NCBI GenBank assembly: GCA_017640505.1
Contig: JAEPQO010000005.1
Coordinates: forward strand, 1-64,000
Length of the DNA stretch: 64,000 bases
Source of the DNA: Rhodospirillales bacterium
GTDB taxonomy: Bacteria; Pseudomonadota; Alphaproteobacteria; Rhodospirillales; Casp-alpha2
Reading direction: 5' to 3'
Positions within the stretch are counted from its first letter, which is position 1. Every line of letters begins with the position of its first letter. Both the position numbers and the translations under genes were made by a program. This document shows, piece after piece, positions 34,373-45,026 of this stretch. The notes under the pieces were generated by a model. The model worked only from the letters and a program-made list of their open reading frames with translations, was not told the DNA's origin and made no database searches.

Positions 34373-37300
34373 TTACCATTCCAGTTTCTCGACACCTTCG
34401 AACGTCAGTTCACTGCCGTCAGCGAGCTCGATCTTGCCGGACGCTTCGCTGTCGAAGACGATGCCGTCTTCGGTTTCGGTGTAGGTCGCACCGTCGTCGA
34501 GTTGCATGGTCCAGCCGCTGTCGCCACCCGGGCCACCGTCGACGCCGTCCAGCTGGATCGTATCCGACCAGCCGTTACCGCCGTCGAAGTAGTCGGCCCC
34601 GTCACCGGCACCGAAGATGAACAGGTCATCGCCGCTGCCGCCGTAGGCTTCATCGTTACCGGCACCACCTTCCATGATGTCGTTGCCGTCGCCACCGACA
34701 AGCGTATCGTCGCCGGCACCGCCATAGAGCGTGTCATCGCCGTATTCACCGTTGATGTAATCGTCGCCGTCACCGCCGTCGATGGTGTCTTCGCCATCAC
34801 CGGTCCAGACGTAATCATCGCCGTCGCCACCGACGATGGCTTCGTCCGAGTCGATCCATTCGTCGTTATCCCAGGTGTCGCCGCCGTCACTCATCTGCTC
34901 GAACGACGTGTCGCTGGACGAATCGTCGACACCGGCAATGGTCGTCACCGTGTTGGTGCTGCCGTCGTCTTCGGTCGATGTCGCGGAAACCGTAAAGGCG
35001 AAATCGCCGGTATCACTGGGCACGGTGATTTCCAGGCCATCCAGTTCTTCGGACGTAAAGGTGAACGAACCGTCACCATTGTCCGTACCGGCGGACAACA
35101 CCGCACCGTCCGGCAGATCGGAAAGCGTGATAGAAAGTGTTTCCGAACCGTCGGTATCGGTCAGGTTGGTCGACACGTTGACTGGATAGGTAATGAACTC
35201 CTCACCACCGCCTTCGGTCATCATGTCCTCGACACCGAGCTCATAGAGACTCTGAACCTGTTCGTCGGTCAGCGGCGTATCGTAGATCGCGATATCGTCG
35301 ATGTGCCCGTCGAAGAAGTCCCGCATGTTGTCGGCTGTGTTGTCGCTGCTGTGCGACTGCGACGCACCGAACGTCCACGGGTTCTCGTTCCCCTGAAGAC
35401 CGCCGGTATAGCTCGGATCGGACGCGACAAGCTCCCCATTCTGGAAGATCTTCATGCCGCCTTCGCCCCAGGAAACCGTAACCTGGTTCCATTCGCCGGA
35501 CGACACGCTGCCGCCGGAGATGGTATGTGAACTGTCCGTATCCTGCATCCGCAACTCAAGCTGGCCGCTCGAATTGATCGACAGGTTAAAATGCCCGCCG
35601 TCGTCGTAATAGGACGAGTCCGAAGATGCCAAGCAACCGTCGTCGTCTTCGTCGGAATTGAACCAAAGCGTCAGAGTGCCGCTTGCCGGTTTCAGTGCCG
35701 GGCTGTGATCGACTTCTATATACTGTTCATCGTTATCCTTGAACTCGGCCGACGTCCCATAACCGTCACCGGCTCCGGAGTCATCAAGATCCAGATCCAT
35801 CTTGGAAGAGCTTTCGCCCACCGAGTGACCGTCATGATCGCCGATCTGATCGTTCAGCGTCAGGCCGCTGGTTTCATCCAGATTCCAGTACGCGACCGGG
35901 GTCGGGTTGGAACTGGAAACCGTACCTTCACCAAGCTCGACCGACAGCGTCGGCTCATCGGCGATGCCGGCAACATCGACGCTCAGTGTCGCGGTTGACG
36001 TCGCGGTATCGCCCGTCGAGGTTTCCGTCGTCGTCGCCGTGATGGTCAGATCGAAGTTATCGCTGCTGTCTTCCGGCGGCGTGATGGTCAACCCTTCGAG
36101 CTGATCCTGCGTCACTTCCGCGGCACCGTTGCTGATGGTGATGTTGTTGCCATCGCCATCGGTCAACACGGCACCCGCCGGAATATCCGAGATCGTGACT
36201 GACAGGGTCTCGGAGCCGTCGGCATCCGCCATATCGATATCGATATCGAGGGCGATCGCCGTGTCTTCGAACCCGGATGCATCGTTCTCGGTAATGGTCG
36301 CACCCGCGGCGTCGACATCCGGCGCATCCACCGTGATGGTCGTCGAAACCGTATTCGTGTCACCGTCGTCTTCGGTCGCAGTTGCACTGACGGAGAACGT
36401 GAAGCCGTCCAGCGCGTTGTCGCCGGAGAGCGTGACCGTCAGGCCTTCGAGATCCCCGGCATCGAGCGTCCAGCTGCCGTCGCCATTGTCCGTGCCGGCG
36501 CTCAGAACCGCACCGTCGGGCAGGTTGTCCACGGTGATGCTCAGCGTTTCGGACCCGTCCGTGTCCTGCAGACTGGACGTAATATCGAGCGGGTACTCGG
36601 CCGTCGTCTCACCCGGTTCATCCGGCATCTGCTCCGTCAGCTCGATATCGTCGAGCCGCATGCCGCGGCCGTAGTCCTGCGCTTCGCCGGTCGACAGGAA
36701 CTCGAGGTTCATGCTTTCGCCGGTACCCGTGAACGTGACCGTGAACGTCTGCCACTCGTTGTCGGAATTACCCGTACCGTCAGCCGAGACCGTCTCGATC
36801 GCTTCGCCGTCGATGCGGATATCCATTTTGTTGACATCCGCGTCATAGCCCGGCCGCGGCGAGTAGCTGAACGTCAGGGTATAGGTCGCCCCTTCTTCCG
36901 TCGGGAAGTCGCGGTTGATGCTCGTTGCGTCGTCATAACTGTCGATGGCATCGTCGTTGAGTTCGATATAAGCACCGTCGCCGCTGTGACCGCTTGACGA
37001 GTCCCAGGTCTCGATGGCTTCGGAGTTCGTGCTCCAACCGTCGACGGAGTCGACAAACCCCTGCTCCGAAGCGCCGAAGTTCGACGAGAACACCGTCGTC
37101 GGTGCAGGCGTCGTGCCTTCACCGACCTCGATCGTCGGCTCGCCCACGCTGGCCGTCAGCGACGGCGCATCAGCCACACCGGTTACGTCGACATCGAGCG
37201 ACGCCGTGTTGGTCGTCGTCGCGCCCGAGGATTCCTCGGTCGTGGTCGTCGTCACCGTCAGCGAGAAATCCTCGTTCGAATTTTCTGGCGGCTTGATGGA

Positions 37301-40300
37301 AAGACCCTCGATCTGCCCTTCGGTCAGTTCGACGGACCCGCCGGAGAAATCGATCTCGTTGCCGTCGCCGTCATAAAGCGTGGCACCGTCCGGAATATCG
37401 GAAAGCGTAATGGTCATGGTTTCCGAACCGTCGGTATCAAGCTGCGTCACATCGATATCGAGCGCGATCACGCTATCCTCGTTGACCGCAGCATTCGTCG
37501 TGCTGATATCGGCACCTTCGGCCGTCTGGTCGAACTCGGGGACGTCGACGCTCAATGTGGTCGAAACGGTGTTCGTATCACCGTCGTTCTCTGTCGATGT
37601 CGCACTGACCGCGAGATCGAAGTCGGTGGTGCCTTCCGGCACCTGGACCGTCATGCCATCGAGCTCGGCATCAGAGATATCAGCCGCACCGTCCGTAATC
37701 TCGACCTCGTTGCCGTTACCGTCGATCAGTACGGCGCCGTCCGGCAGATTGTCGATCGTTAGGGACAGGGTCTCCGATCCGTCGGAATCTTGTAGTCCCG
37801 ACGTAATATCAAGATCGAAGCTGACCATTTCTGGTTCAAGCGTGACATCGACGCTCTCGGTCGCCAGCGTCGTATCCCAGTCATCGCCGGTCGCGATCTG
37901 GAAGTTATCGATATACATGCCCTCGCCGGACGACGTCGTATCGACGCTGATCCCGACCTGCACCTGGCCGTTTTCATCCAGGGTCACGGTGAACGAATGG
38001 CTTCCCGAGCCATCTGAGTCGTTGACGACTTCGGTACCGTTGGCGGATACCTCAAGGTAATCCGTGTAACCCCCACTTTCGTCCCAACCGCCGTAGCCGT
38101 CGTAATCGAACGATATGGTGACCGTCTGGCCCGCATGTTCCTCGCCAAAATCGAACGTCTTGACGGCATTGTCGTTATAGTCGATCTGCATCTTGCCGTC
38201 GACGCAGCCGCTTTCGCCGCTCCAGCCGTCGGCACTGTTCGAGAAATCTTCGGACACCAGCGTTTCGCCGGCTTCACCCGGGGCTTCAACCGTGATCGTC
38301 AGCGAGACGTCGTCGTCCGAACCGTCCGCCGGCGTAATGGTCAGATCGCTGAGGTCTTCGGCATCCAGCGTCCACGTGCCGTCGCCGTTGTCCGTCCCGC
38401 CCGAAAGCGTCGCACCGGCCGGCACACCGGAGACCGTGACGGTCGCACCGGCCGTCCCCGCGGCGGAGATCGTGTTCTCGGACACATCGACATCGGTCGT
38501 GCCGCCAACCTGGCTGCCTTCGCCGACGCTGGCGCTTAACGTCGGCGCATCGGCGACACCTGTAACATCGACATCGAGCGTCGCCGTATTCGTGGTAGTC
38601 GCACCGGTCGATTCCTCTGTCGTGGTCGTCGTCACCGTCAACGAGAAGTCGGTATTGCTGTCGGTCGGCGGCTGAATGGAGAGACCCTCGAGCTGCGCTT
38701 CCGTAAGCTCCACAGACCCGCCTGAAACGGCGATTTCGTTGCCGTCGCCGTCATAGAGCGTCGCACCATCCGGAATGTCGGAAAGCGTGATGGTCATGGT
38801 TTCCGAACCGTCGGTATCGAGCTGCGTCACGTCGATATCGAGCGCAATGGCGCTGTCTTCGTTACCGGTGGCATTCGTCGTGTCGATTGTCGCACCTTCG
38901 GCGGTCTGGTCGAGCTCGACCCCGCCGGCGTTCAGCGTCGTCGATACGGTATTGGTGTCACCGTCATCCTCGGTCGCCGTCGCGCTGACGGTGAAGTCGA
39001 ACGCGTCGTCCGCACCGTCACCACTCAACGTAACGGTGAGGCCATCCAGATCACCCGCACTGAGCGTCCAGCTACCGTCTTCGTTCTGCGTACCGGCGCT
39101 CAGCACGGCGCCGTCCGGCAGGTCGTCGACGGTGATCGTCAACGCTTCAGAACCGTCGGTGTCCTGCAGATTGGCTGAAATATCCAACGGATATTCGACC
39201 GTCGTTTCGCCGCCTTCAACAACGGTGAAATCGACGGACGTAATCAGGAAGTCACTGCCGTCGCCGCTCAGGCTGCCGTCGGAGAAACTGTCGTCTGCGG
39301 TAAACACGATCTGGTCGAAGGTACCACCGTCATCGGCGGTAATGGTGACACTGCCCGTATTCCCGCTATCGGTATCAAACGACCCTTCGCCGACTTTCAC
39401 GCCGTCGCGATAGATCTCGTAATGCCCCTGCTCGTTGGCGCCTTCACCGCCTTCATCGGCATAGGCCTTGGCGAACGAGAAGTCCGCACTCGTCACACCT
39501 TCGTCAAAGTCAACAATCAGTTGCTCGGAAACGCCATGCTCCTGGCTATACCCAAGTTGGGAGTCCGGCCCCGATGCGGCGCCGGACACACCAAAGCCGC
39601 TGCTGGAACTCGACACATTGTCCACCGAAGCATCCGAGAGCGAACCGTCGCTGTTGATGGAACGCGCGCTCACCGAGAAGCCGCTATCGGTCGCACTGTA
39701 ATTGTCGGCCGTGATGGACACGTCCGTCTCGGTCCCGCCTTCGTTCGTGACTGTGGGCTCGCCAAGCGACGCCGTCAGTTGCGGCGCATCGGCGACACCG
39801 GTCACATCGACATCGATCGTGCCGTCGACGGTCACCGTCTGGCCGTCCTCTTCGGTCGTGACCGAAACACCAAGTGTGAAGTCGGTATTGGAATCGTCCG
39901 GCGGCGTGATCGTCAGACCTTCAAGCTGGCCTTCCGTCACCTCGGCGGAACCGTTCGTGATGGCGATCTCGTTGCCATCGGCATCGTGCAGCACGGCACC
40001 CGTCGGAATGTCGGTCAGCGTGATCGACGAGATATCGTCGACGCTGGAAACATCGATATCGAGCGCAATGGCGCTGTCTTCGTTGCCGGCGGCATCCGTC
40101 GTCGTCAGGTCCGCTTCGTCAACAACCGCACCCACATCGACCGTCGCCGTCGCCGTGGCGGTCTCGGTGCCGTCGGAGACCGTGTACTCGAACGTCTCCA
40201 TGCCGTTCCAGTTTTCATCCGGATTGAACGTCACCGTACCGTCTTCATTGAGGGTCACGGTGCCGTAGCCGACATCCACACTCTCGCCGGCCGCAATGTC

Positions 40301-43300
40301 CTGGCCGTCGATCTGGGTGACCGTCAGCGTGTCGCCATCGAGATCCGTATCGTTCTGCGTCAGGTCCATGGTCACGGCGGTGTCTTCACTGGTCGTCGCC
40401 GTGTCGTCCGTGGCGACCGGGCCGTCGTTGACCGCATCGACCGTGATCGAGGCCGTGCCGGTGTCCGTCGCCGTGCCGTCGGAGACGGTGTATTCGAAGG
40501 TATCGACGCCGTTCCAGTTGTCGTCCGGGTTGAACGTGACGGTGCCGTCGTCGTTCATCGTCACCGTGCCGAAGCCGACGTCGACGGACCCACCGGCCGC
40601 GATGTCCTGGCCGTCGATCTGGGTGACGGTGAGCGTATCGCCATCGAGGTCCGTGTCGTTCTGCGTCAGGTCCATGGTGACGGCGGTGTCTTCCGTCGTG
40701 GTGGCACTATCGTCCGTGGCAACCGGGCCGTCGTTGACTGCACCGACATCGACTGTCGCTGTCGCGGTGGCGGTCTCGGTGCCGTCGGAGACCGTGTACT
40801 CGAACGTCTCCGTGCCGTTCCAGTTTTCGTCCGGGTTGAACGTGACCGTGCCGTCGTCGTTCATCGTCACCGTGCCGAAGCCGACATCGACCGTGCCGCC
40901 GGCCGCGATGTCCTGACCGTCGATTTGCGTGACCGTCAGGGTGTCGCCGTCGAGGTCCGTATCGTTCTGCGTCAGGTCCATCGTCACGGCGGTATCTTCC
41001 GTCGTGGTGGCGCTATCGTCCGTGGCCACCGGGCCGTCGTTCGACCCAGTGACCGTTACCGTTGCCGTGGCGGTATCGAAACCGCCCTGCCCGTCGGAAA
41101 TCGTGTAAGAAATTTCGACGTTCTGGGACTCGCCGTCATCGAGCGCATCGAAACCATCGCCCGGGGTGAACGTGATCGATCCATCCGGGTTGATGACCAC
41201 GGTGCCGTCGGCACCGTTCTCGACCGTCGCGTTCGTCACGGTCAGCGTATCGCCGTCGAGGTCGGTATCGTTTGCCAACACGTTGATGGTGACACTGCTG
41301 TCCTCGTCCGTCGTCGCCGTGTCGTCGTTGGCATCCGGACCGTCGTTGGTGTTGTCCACGGTCACCGTAATCGTCGCCGTTTCCGTGACCCCGGCAGTAT
41401 CCTGATTCTCGGCTTCGGTGGACGTCGCCGTAACATTCAGATCGAACGCGCCGTTGTAGTCCGTCGGCGGCGTGATCTGGAGACCGGCGAGGTCGGCCGG
41501 ATCAATTTCCGCGGTTCCCTCGGTAATCGTGATATTGGTCCCGTCAGCCGTCGTCAGCACCGAGCCGTTCGGAATATTGGAAATCGTCACCGACAATGTT
41601 TCCGAACCATCCGTATCCGTCAGCGCGGACGCGATATCGAGATTGATCGCGGTGTCTTCCTGGCCGGTCGCGTCCGAAACGCTCAAATTCGGATCGTCGG
41701 CCACGGCCTCGACCGCAACGTTGAGCGTCTCTGTCGTCGTATGGGTGCTGTCCCCGTCCGTCGTCGTCACGGCGACATTCAGCGCGAAATCGGTATCCGA
41801 GTTCGCAGGCGGCAGGATGCTCAGTTCATTTAACTGATCTGGAGTTAAATCGACAGAACCGCCCGTGATTTCAATGGTTTGCGTAGCGCCGTCACCATCA
41901 ACATACGTCAGCTGCGCCCCGTCCGGGATGCCGTCGATGGCAATGGACATGGTTTCAGAATCGTCCAGAGCCGTCACATCGATGTCGAGCGGGATAACCT
42001 GGTCTTCGAACCCGGATGCATCCACCAGGTCAACGTCGGCACCGTCTGCGACGGCATCAACATTGACTGTGATCGATCCCAGCGTTTCCGCGGTATCGCC
42101 GCCGTCCGCCTCGGTCGACGTTGCGGTCACGGCGAGATCGAACGTACCGGAGAAATCGTCCGGCGGCGTAATCGTCAGACCACTCAGCTGATCGGGTGTC
42201 AGCGTCGCCGTACCGGTTTCGTCACCCCAGGTGATATCGATGATATTACCGGAACCGTCGGTCAGCACCGATCCCTCGGGAATATCGGCAATCGTGACGG
42301 AGAGCGACTCCGACCCGTCCGTGTCGGTCAACGCCGACGAGATATCGAGCGCAATCGCCGTATCCTCGTCGCCCGTTGCCGTGCCCGTCAGATCGAGCGT
42401 CGGCGCATCCGCATCGGCGGCGACACTAACATCGAGCTCGCCGGAAACGGTGGTCGTATCGTCCCCGTCCGTGGTTGTCACAGAAACGTTGAGCGTGAAA
42501 TCGGCGTCCGAATCTTCCGGCGGCGTGATGCTCAAACCCGTCAACTGGTCCGGCGTCAACGTTGCCGCGCCGTCCGTAACCGTAATTTCGTTGCCCTGAC
42601 CATCCGTCAGCACGGCCCCGTCCGGAATGTCGGAGATCGTTACCGACACGGACTCCGACTCATCCGTCGCTTCCGCCGTGATATTCAGAGCGATCGCCTG
42701 ATCTTCACTTCCCGTCGCCGTCGGCGTCTCAAGGTTTGCCTCGTCGGCAACGGCATCGACGTTGACCGTGATCGAGCCCAGCGTTTGCGCGGTATCGCCA
42801 CCATCCGCCTCGGTTGAGGTTGCGGTGACGGCAAGATCAAACGTACCGGAGAAATCTTCCGGCGGCGTGATCGTCAGGCCGGTCAGTTGATCCGGGCTCA
42901 GCGTCGCTTCGCCGCCCGAAACCGTGATTTCATTACCGGCACCGTCGGTCAGAACGGCTCCATCCGGAATGTCGGAAATGGTGATCGAAAGGGATTCCGA
43001 GCCATCCGTATCCGTCAACGCCGAAGAGATATCGAGCGCAATCGCCGTATCTTCATCACCCGTCGCCGTATCCGTCAGGTCCAGAGACGGCGCATCAGCA
43101 TCCGCCGCAACACTCACGTCAAGAGAACCGGAAACGGTCGTCGTGTCGTCACCGTCCGTCGTCGTCACCTCGACGTTGAGCGTGAAATCGGTATCCGAAT
43201 TTTCCGGCGGCGTGATCGTGAGCCCAGTCAACTGATCGGGCGTCAACGTCGCCGAACCATCCGTAATCGTGAGTTCGTTACCCTGCCCGTCGGTCAGCAC

Positions 43301-44887
43301 GGCCCCATCCGGAATATCGGAGATCGTCACCGAGACGGATTCCGAGCCATCAGCATCGGTTGATTCCGCCGTAATGTTGAGTGCAATCGCCTGGTCTTCG
43401 GTGCCCACCGCATCCGTGGTCGTCAGGTCGGCTTCGTCCGCAACCGCATCGACGTTGACCGTGATCGAGCCCAGCGTTTCCGCGGTATCGCCACCATCCG
43501 CCTCGGTTGAGGTTGCGGTGACGGCAAGATCGAACGTGCCGGAGAAATCTTCCGGCGGCGTGATCGTCAGGCCGGCCAGTTGATCCGGGCTCAGTGTTGC
43601 TTCACCGCCAGAGATCGTAATCTCGTTTCCGGCACCATCCGTCAGGACTGCACCTTCCGGGATATCCGAGATGGTGATGGAAAGGGATTCCGAGCCGTCC
43701 GTGTCGGTCAGCGCCGACGAGATATCGAGCGCGATCGCCGTATCCTCATCAGCCGCAGCCGGATCAGTCAGGTTAAGCGACGGCGCATCGGCATCCGCCG
43801 CAACACTCACGTCAAGAGAACCGGAAACGGTCGTCGTGTCGTCCCCGTCCGTCGTCGTAACGGCGACGTCGAGCGTGAAATCATCGTCCGAGTTTTCGGG
43901 CGGCGTAATCGTCAGGCCGTCGAGCTGCGCCGTGGTCAGCGTCGCCGACCCGGTATCCTCGCCCCACGTGATATCGATGACATTGCCGTCGCCATCCGTC
44001 AGCACGGCGCCGTCCGGAATGTCCGAAATCGTCACGGAAACAGTCTCCGAACCGTCGGCGTCAGTCGATTCCGCGACGATGTTCAACGTGATCGCTGAGT
44101 CTTCAACCCCCGACGCCGCCGGCGTCTCCAGGTGCGCCTCGTCGGCAACGGCTTCCACGTTGATCGTAATCGAATCGGTAGCTGTCGCGGTATCGCCGCC
44201 ATTCGCTTCCGTCGATGTCGCCGCAACCGAAAGATCGAACGAGCCCGAGAAATCATCCGGCGGCGTAATGGACAGATTCTGAAGCAACTCCGGATCGCTT
44301 GCCAGATCCTCGGCAGAAATCGTCCACGTTCCGTCGCCATTGTCCGTGCCGGCAGACAAAATCGCGCCATCCGGCACACCGGAAATCGTGATCGAGAGAG
44401 ACTCGGTTCCATCTGTATCGTTCAGCGACGCCGAGATATCGAGCGCAATCGCCGTGTCTTCGAGACCCCCGGCCGATTCAGCCAGGTTGAGAGACGGCAC
44501 ATCCGCATCCGCGTCAACCTGCACCAACAGCTCGACTGGATCCCCATCGTCAGCACGCACAGACAACGAAAAATCCGTATCCGAATCCTCTGGCGGGATA
44601 ATCGCAAGATTCTCGAAGTCGAAGACCGAATACGTACCGTCGCCGTTGTCGGTCGCGCCGACCAGGCTCGCGCCGTGCGGCACGCCGGAGATCGTCACTT
44701 CATTGGCTGCGCCCGGATCAATCTGCAGGTGGATCGGCTGGTCTTCGACATCATCCAGCGGCGCGTCACCGTCACCGAACTGACTCAGGTCATCGAGGAT
44801 ACGTTGGGCTTCTTCCGCTGAAGCTTCGTTATCCTCTTCGTCCTCTTCGAATTCGTCCGGGTTCGGATTGATATCGTCTTCGGCCAT
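34373..44887 (-). CDS. Giant RTX/VCBS-type repeat protein, probable type I-secreted adhesin
   Basis: 3504-residue, extremely acidic protein with no signal peptide. Order: acidic N-terminus (about 50 residues); about 10 Ig/cadherin-like repeats of 95-115 residues in an alternating A-B pattern (41.6-44.6 kb); one VCBS-type and three near-identical 101-residue cadherin-like repeats (40.1-41.4 kb); further repeats interrupted by three jelly-roll-like insertions (near 39.2-39.7, 37.9-38.3 and 36.6-37.1 kb); a LamG-like lectin domain (about 35.2-35.9 kb); RTX nonapeptides (GGDGDD/GGAGDD pattern, 34.6-34.9 kb); and a short C-terminal secretion region. This is the architecture of Ca-dependent surface adhesins exported by T1SS, but no ABC/MFP exporter is in the window. 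Ligand unknown. Confidence 0.88.
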   Translation of the reverse strand: MAEDDINPNPDEFEEDEEDNEASAEEAQRILDDLSQFGDGDAPLDDVEDQPIHLQIDPGAANEVTISGVPHGASLVGATDNGDGTYSVFDFENLAIIPPEDSDTDFSLSVRADDGDPVELLVQVDADADVPSLNLAESAGGLEDTAIALDISASLNDTDGTESLSITISGVPDGAILSAGTDNGDGTWTISAEDLASDPELLQNLSITPPDDFSGSFDLSVAATSTEANGGDTATATDSITINVEAVADEAHLETPAASGVEDSAITLNIVAESTDADGSETVSVTISDIPDGAVLTDGDGNVIDITWGEDTGSATLTTAQLDGLTITPPENSDDDFTLDVAVTTTDGDDTTTVSGSLDVSVAADADAPSLNLTDPAAADEDTAIALDISSALTDTDGSESLSITISDIPEGAVLTDGAGNEITISGGEATLSPDQLAGLTITPPEDFSGTFDLAVTATSTEADGGDTAETLGSITVNVDAVADEADLTTTDAVGTEDQAIALNITAESTDADGSESVSVTISDIPDGAVLTDGQGNELTITDGSATLTPDQLTGLTITPPENSDTDFTLNVEVTTTDGDDTTTVSGSLDVSVAADADAPSLDLTDTATGDEDTAIALDISSALTDTDGSESLSITISDIPDGAVLTDGAGNEITVSGGEATLSPDQLTGLTITPPEDFSGTFDLAVTATSTEADGGDTAQTLGSITVNVDAVADEANLETPTATGSEDQAIALNITAEATDESESVSVTISDIPDGAVLTDGQGNEITVTDGAATLTPDQLTGLSITPPEDSDADFTLNVSVTTTDGDDTTTVSGELDVSVAADADAPTLDLTGTATGDEDTAIALDISSALTDTDGSESLSVTIADIPEGSVLTDGSGNIIDITWGDETGTATLTPDQLSGLTITPPDDFSGTFDLAVTATSTEADGGDTAETLGSITVNVDAVADGADVDLVDASGFEDQVIPLDIDVTALDDSETMSIAIDGIPDGAQLTYVDGDGATQTIEITGGSVDLTPDQLNELSILPPANSDTDFALNVAVTTTDGDSTHTTTETLNVAVEAVADDPNLSVSDATGQEDTAINLDIASALTDTDGSETLSVTISNIPNGSVLTTADGTNITITEGTAEIDPADLAGLQITPPTDYNGAFDLNVTATSTEAENQDTAGVTETATITVTVDNTNDGPDANDDTATTDEDSSVTINVLANDTDLDGDTLTVTNATVENGADGTVVINPDGSITFTPGDGFDALDDGESQNVEISYTISDGQGGFDTATATVTVTGSNDGPVATDDSATTTEDTAVTMDLTQNDTDLDGDTLTVTQIDGQDIAAGGTVDVGFGTVTMNDDGTVTFNPDENWNGTETFEYTVSDGTETATATATVDVGAVNDGPVATDDSATTTEDTAVTMDLTQNDTDLDGDTLTVTQIDGQDIAAGGSVDVGFGTVTMNDDGTVTFNPDDNWNGVDTFEYTVSDGTATDTGTASITVDAVNDGPVATDDTATTSEDTAVTMDLTQNDTDLDGDTLTVTQIDGQDIAAGESVDVGYGTVTLNEDGTVTFNPDENWNGMETFEYTVSDGTETATATATVDVGAVVDEADLTTTDAAGNEDSAIALDIDVSSVDDISSITLTDIPTGAVLHDADGNEIAITNGSAEVTEGQLEGLTITPPDDSNTDFTLGVSVTTEEDGQTVTVDGTIDVDVTGVADAPQLTASLGEPTVTNEGGTETDVSITADNYSATDSGFSVSARSINSDGSLSDASVDNVSSSSSGFGVSGAASGPDSQLGYSQEHGVSEQLIVDFDEGVTSADFSFAKAYADEGGEGANEQGHYEIYRDGVKVGEGSFDTDSGNTGSVTITADDGGTFDQIVFTADDSFSDGSLSGDGSDFLITSVDFTVVEGGETTVEYPLDISANLQDTDGSEALTITVDDLPDGAVLSAGTQNEDGSWTLSAGDLDGLTVTLSGDGADDAFDFTVSATATEDDGDTNTVSTTLNAGGVELDQTAEGATIDTTNATGNEDSAIALDIDVTQLDTDGSETMTITLSDIPDGATLYDGDGNEIAVSGGSVELTEAQLEGLSIQPPTDSNTDFSLTVTTTTTEESTGATTTNTATLDVDVTGVADAPTLSASVGEGSQVGGTTDVDVSENTISAAGTAGATVTVSGVPAGATLSGGTDNGDGTWTLDAEDLSDLTITPADGSDDDVSLTITVEAPGEAGETLVSEDFSNSADGWSGESGCVDGKMQIDYNDNAVKTFDFGEEHAGQTVTISFDYDGYGGWDESGGYTDYLEVSANGTEVVNDSDGSGSHSFTVTLDENGQVQVGISVDTTSSGEGMYIDNFQIATGDDWDTTLATESVDVTLEPEMVSFDLDITSGLQDSDGSETLSLTIDNLPDGAVLIDGNGNEVEITDGAADISDAELDGMTVQVPEGTTDFDLAVSATSTENDGDTNTVSTTLSVDVPEFDQTAEGADISTTNAAVNEDSVIALDIDVTQLDTDGSETMTITLSDIPDGATLYDGDGNEIDFSGGSVELTEGQIEGLSIKPPENSNEDFSLTVTTTTTEESSGATTTNTASLDVDVTGVADAPSLTASVGEPTIEVGEGTTPAPTTVFSSNFGASEQGFVDSVDGWSTNSEAIETWDSSSGHSGDGAYIELNDDAIDSYDDATSINRDFPTEEGATYTLTFSYSPRPGYDADVNKMDIRIDGEAIETVSADGTGNSDNEWQTFTVTFTGTGESMNLEFLSTGEAQDYGRGMRLDDIELTEQMPDEPGETTAEYPLDITSSLQDTDGSETLSITVDNLPDGAVLSAGTDNGDGSWTLDAGDLEGLTVTLSGDNALDGFTFSVSATATEDDGDTNTVSTTITVDAPDVDAAGATITENDASGFEDTAIALDIDIDMADADGSETLSVTISDIPAGAVLTDGDGNNITISNGAAEVTQDQLEGLTITPPEDSSDNFDLTITATTTETSTGDTATSTATLSVDVAGIADEPTLSVELGEGTVSSSNPTPVAYWNLDETSGLTLNDQIGDHDGHSVGESSSKMDLDLDDSGAGDGYGTSAEFKDNDEQYIEVDHSPALKPASGTLTLWFNSDEDDDGCLASSDSSYYDDGGHFNLSINSSGQLELRMQDTDSSHTISGGSVSSGEWNQVTVSWGEGGMKIFQNGELVASDPSYTGGLQGNENPWTFGASQSHSSDNTADNMRDFFDGHIDDIAIYDTPLTDEQVQSLYELGVEDMMTEGGGEEFITYPVNVSTNLTDTDGSETLSITLSDLPDGAVLSAGTDNGDGSFTFTSEELDGLEITVPSDTGDFAFTVSATSTEDDGSTNTVTTIAGVDDSSSDTSFEQMSDGGDTWDNDEWIDSDEAIVGGDGDDYVWTGDGEDTIDGGDGDDYINGEYGDDTLYGGAGDDTLVGGDGNDIMEGGAGNDEAYGGSGDDLFIFGAGDGADYFDGGNGWSDTIQLDGVDGGPGGDSGWTMQLDDGATYTETEDGIVFDSEASGKIELADGSELTFEGVEKLEW
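40110..41345 (-). repeat. Tandem ~303-bp cadherin/VCBS repeats
   Basis: Within the giant gene. Three very similar units and one diverged unit, each beginning with NDGPVATDDSAT, recur with boundaries near 40430, 40730, 41034 and 41340 (about 300-306 bp). Shared DTDLDGDTLTVTQIDGQD segments show recent duplication. Confidence 0.85.
41990..44500 (-). repeat. Higher-order ~690-bp A-B repeat array
   Basis: Two repeat types alternate: type A ending SITVNVDAVADEA and type B ending LDVSVAADADAPSL. Type B ends near 42393, 43083, 43770 and 44480; type A ends near 42045, 42740, 43430 and 44130. The period is about 690 bp (230 residues), indicating duplication of A-B dimers rather than single units. Confidence 0.85.
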
Positions 44888-45026
44888 GTCACTTCATCCA
44901 ATCATTTTGCGCGCACACGGCTCGGGCGCCGGTGCACGCGGTTACCAGCCCCTTTGGCATACGGAGGATTTAGTAAAATGTCATGAAAAACCGAAGAATT
45001 AGCCGACTAAGCTCACGCGGGTGCCC

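Noticed and set aside
39422-41833. 803-codon open frame on the plus strand opposite the giant repeat gene
   Set aside because: It mirrors a repetitive, GC-biased coding sequence; the Arg/Val-rich translation has no domain pattern and no ribosome site. The minus-strand repeat protein explains the region.
40110-44500. Regularly spaced repeats considered as a CRISPR array
   Set aside because: Units of 300-690 bp are coding, in frame and tandem, with no short direct repeats or unique spacers and no cas genes.
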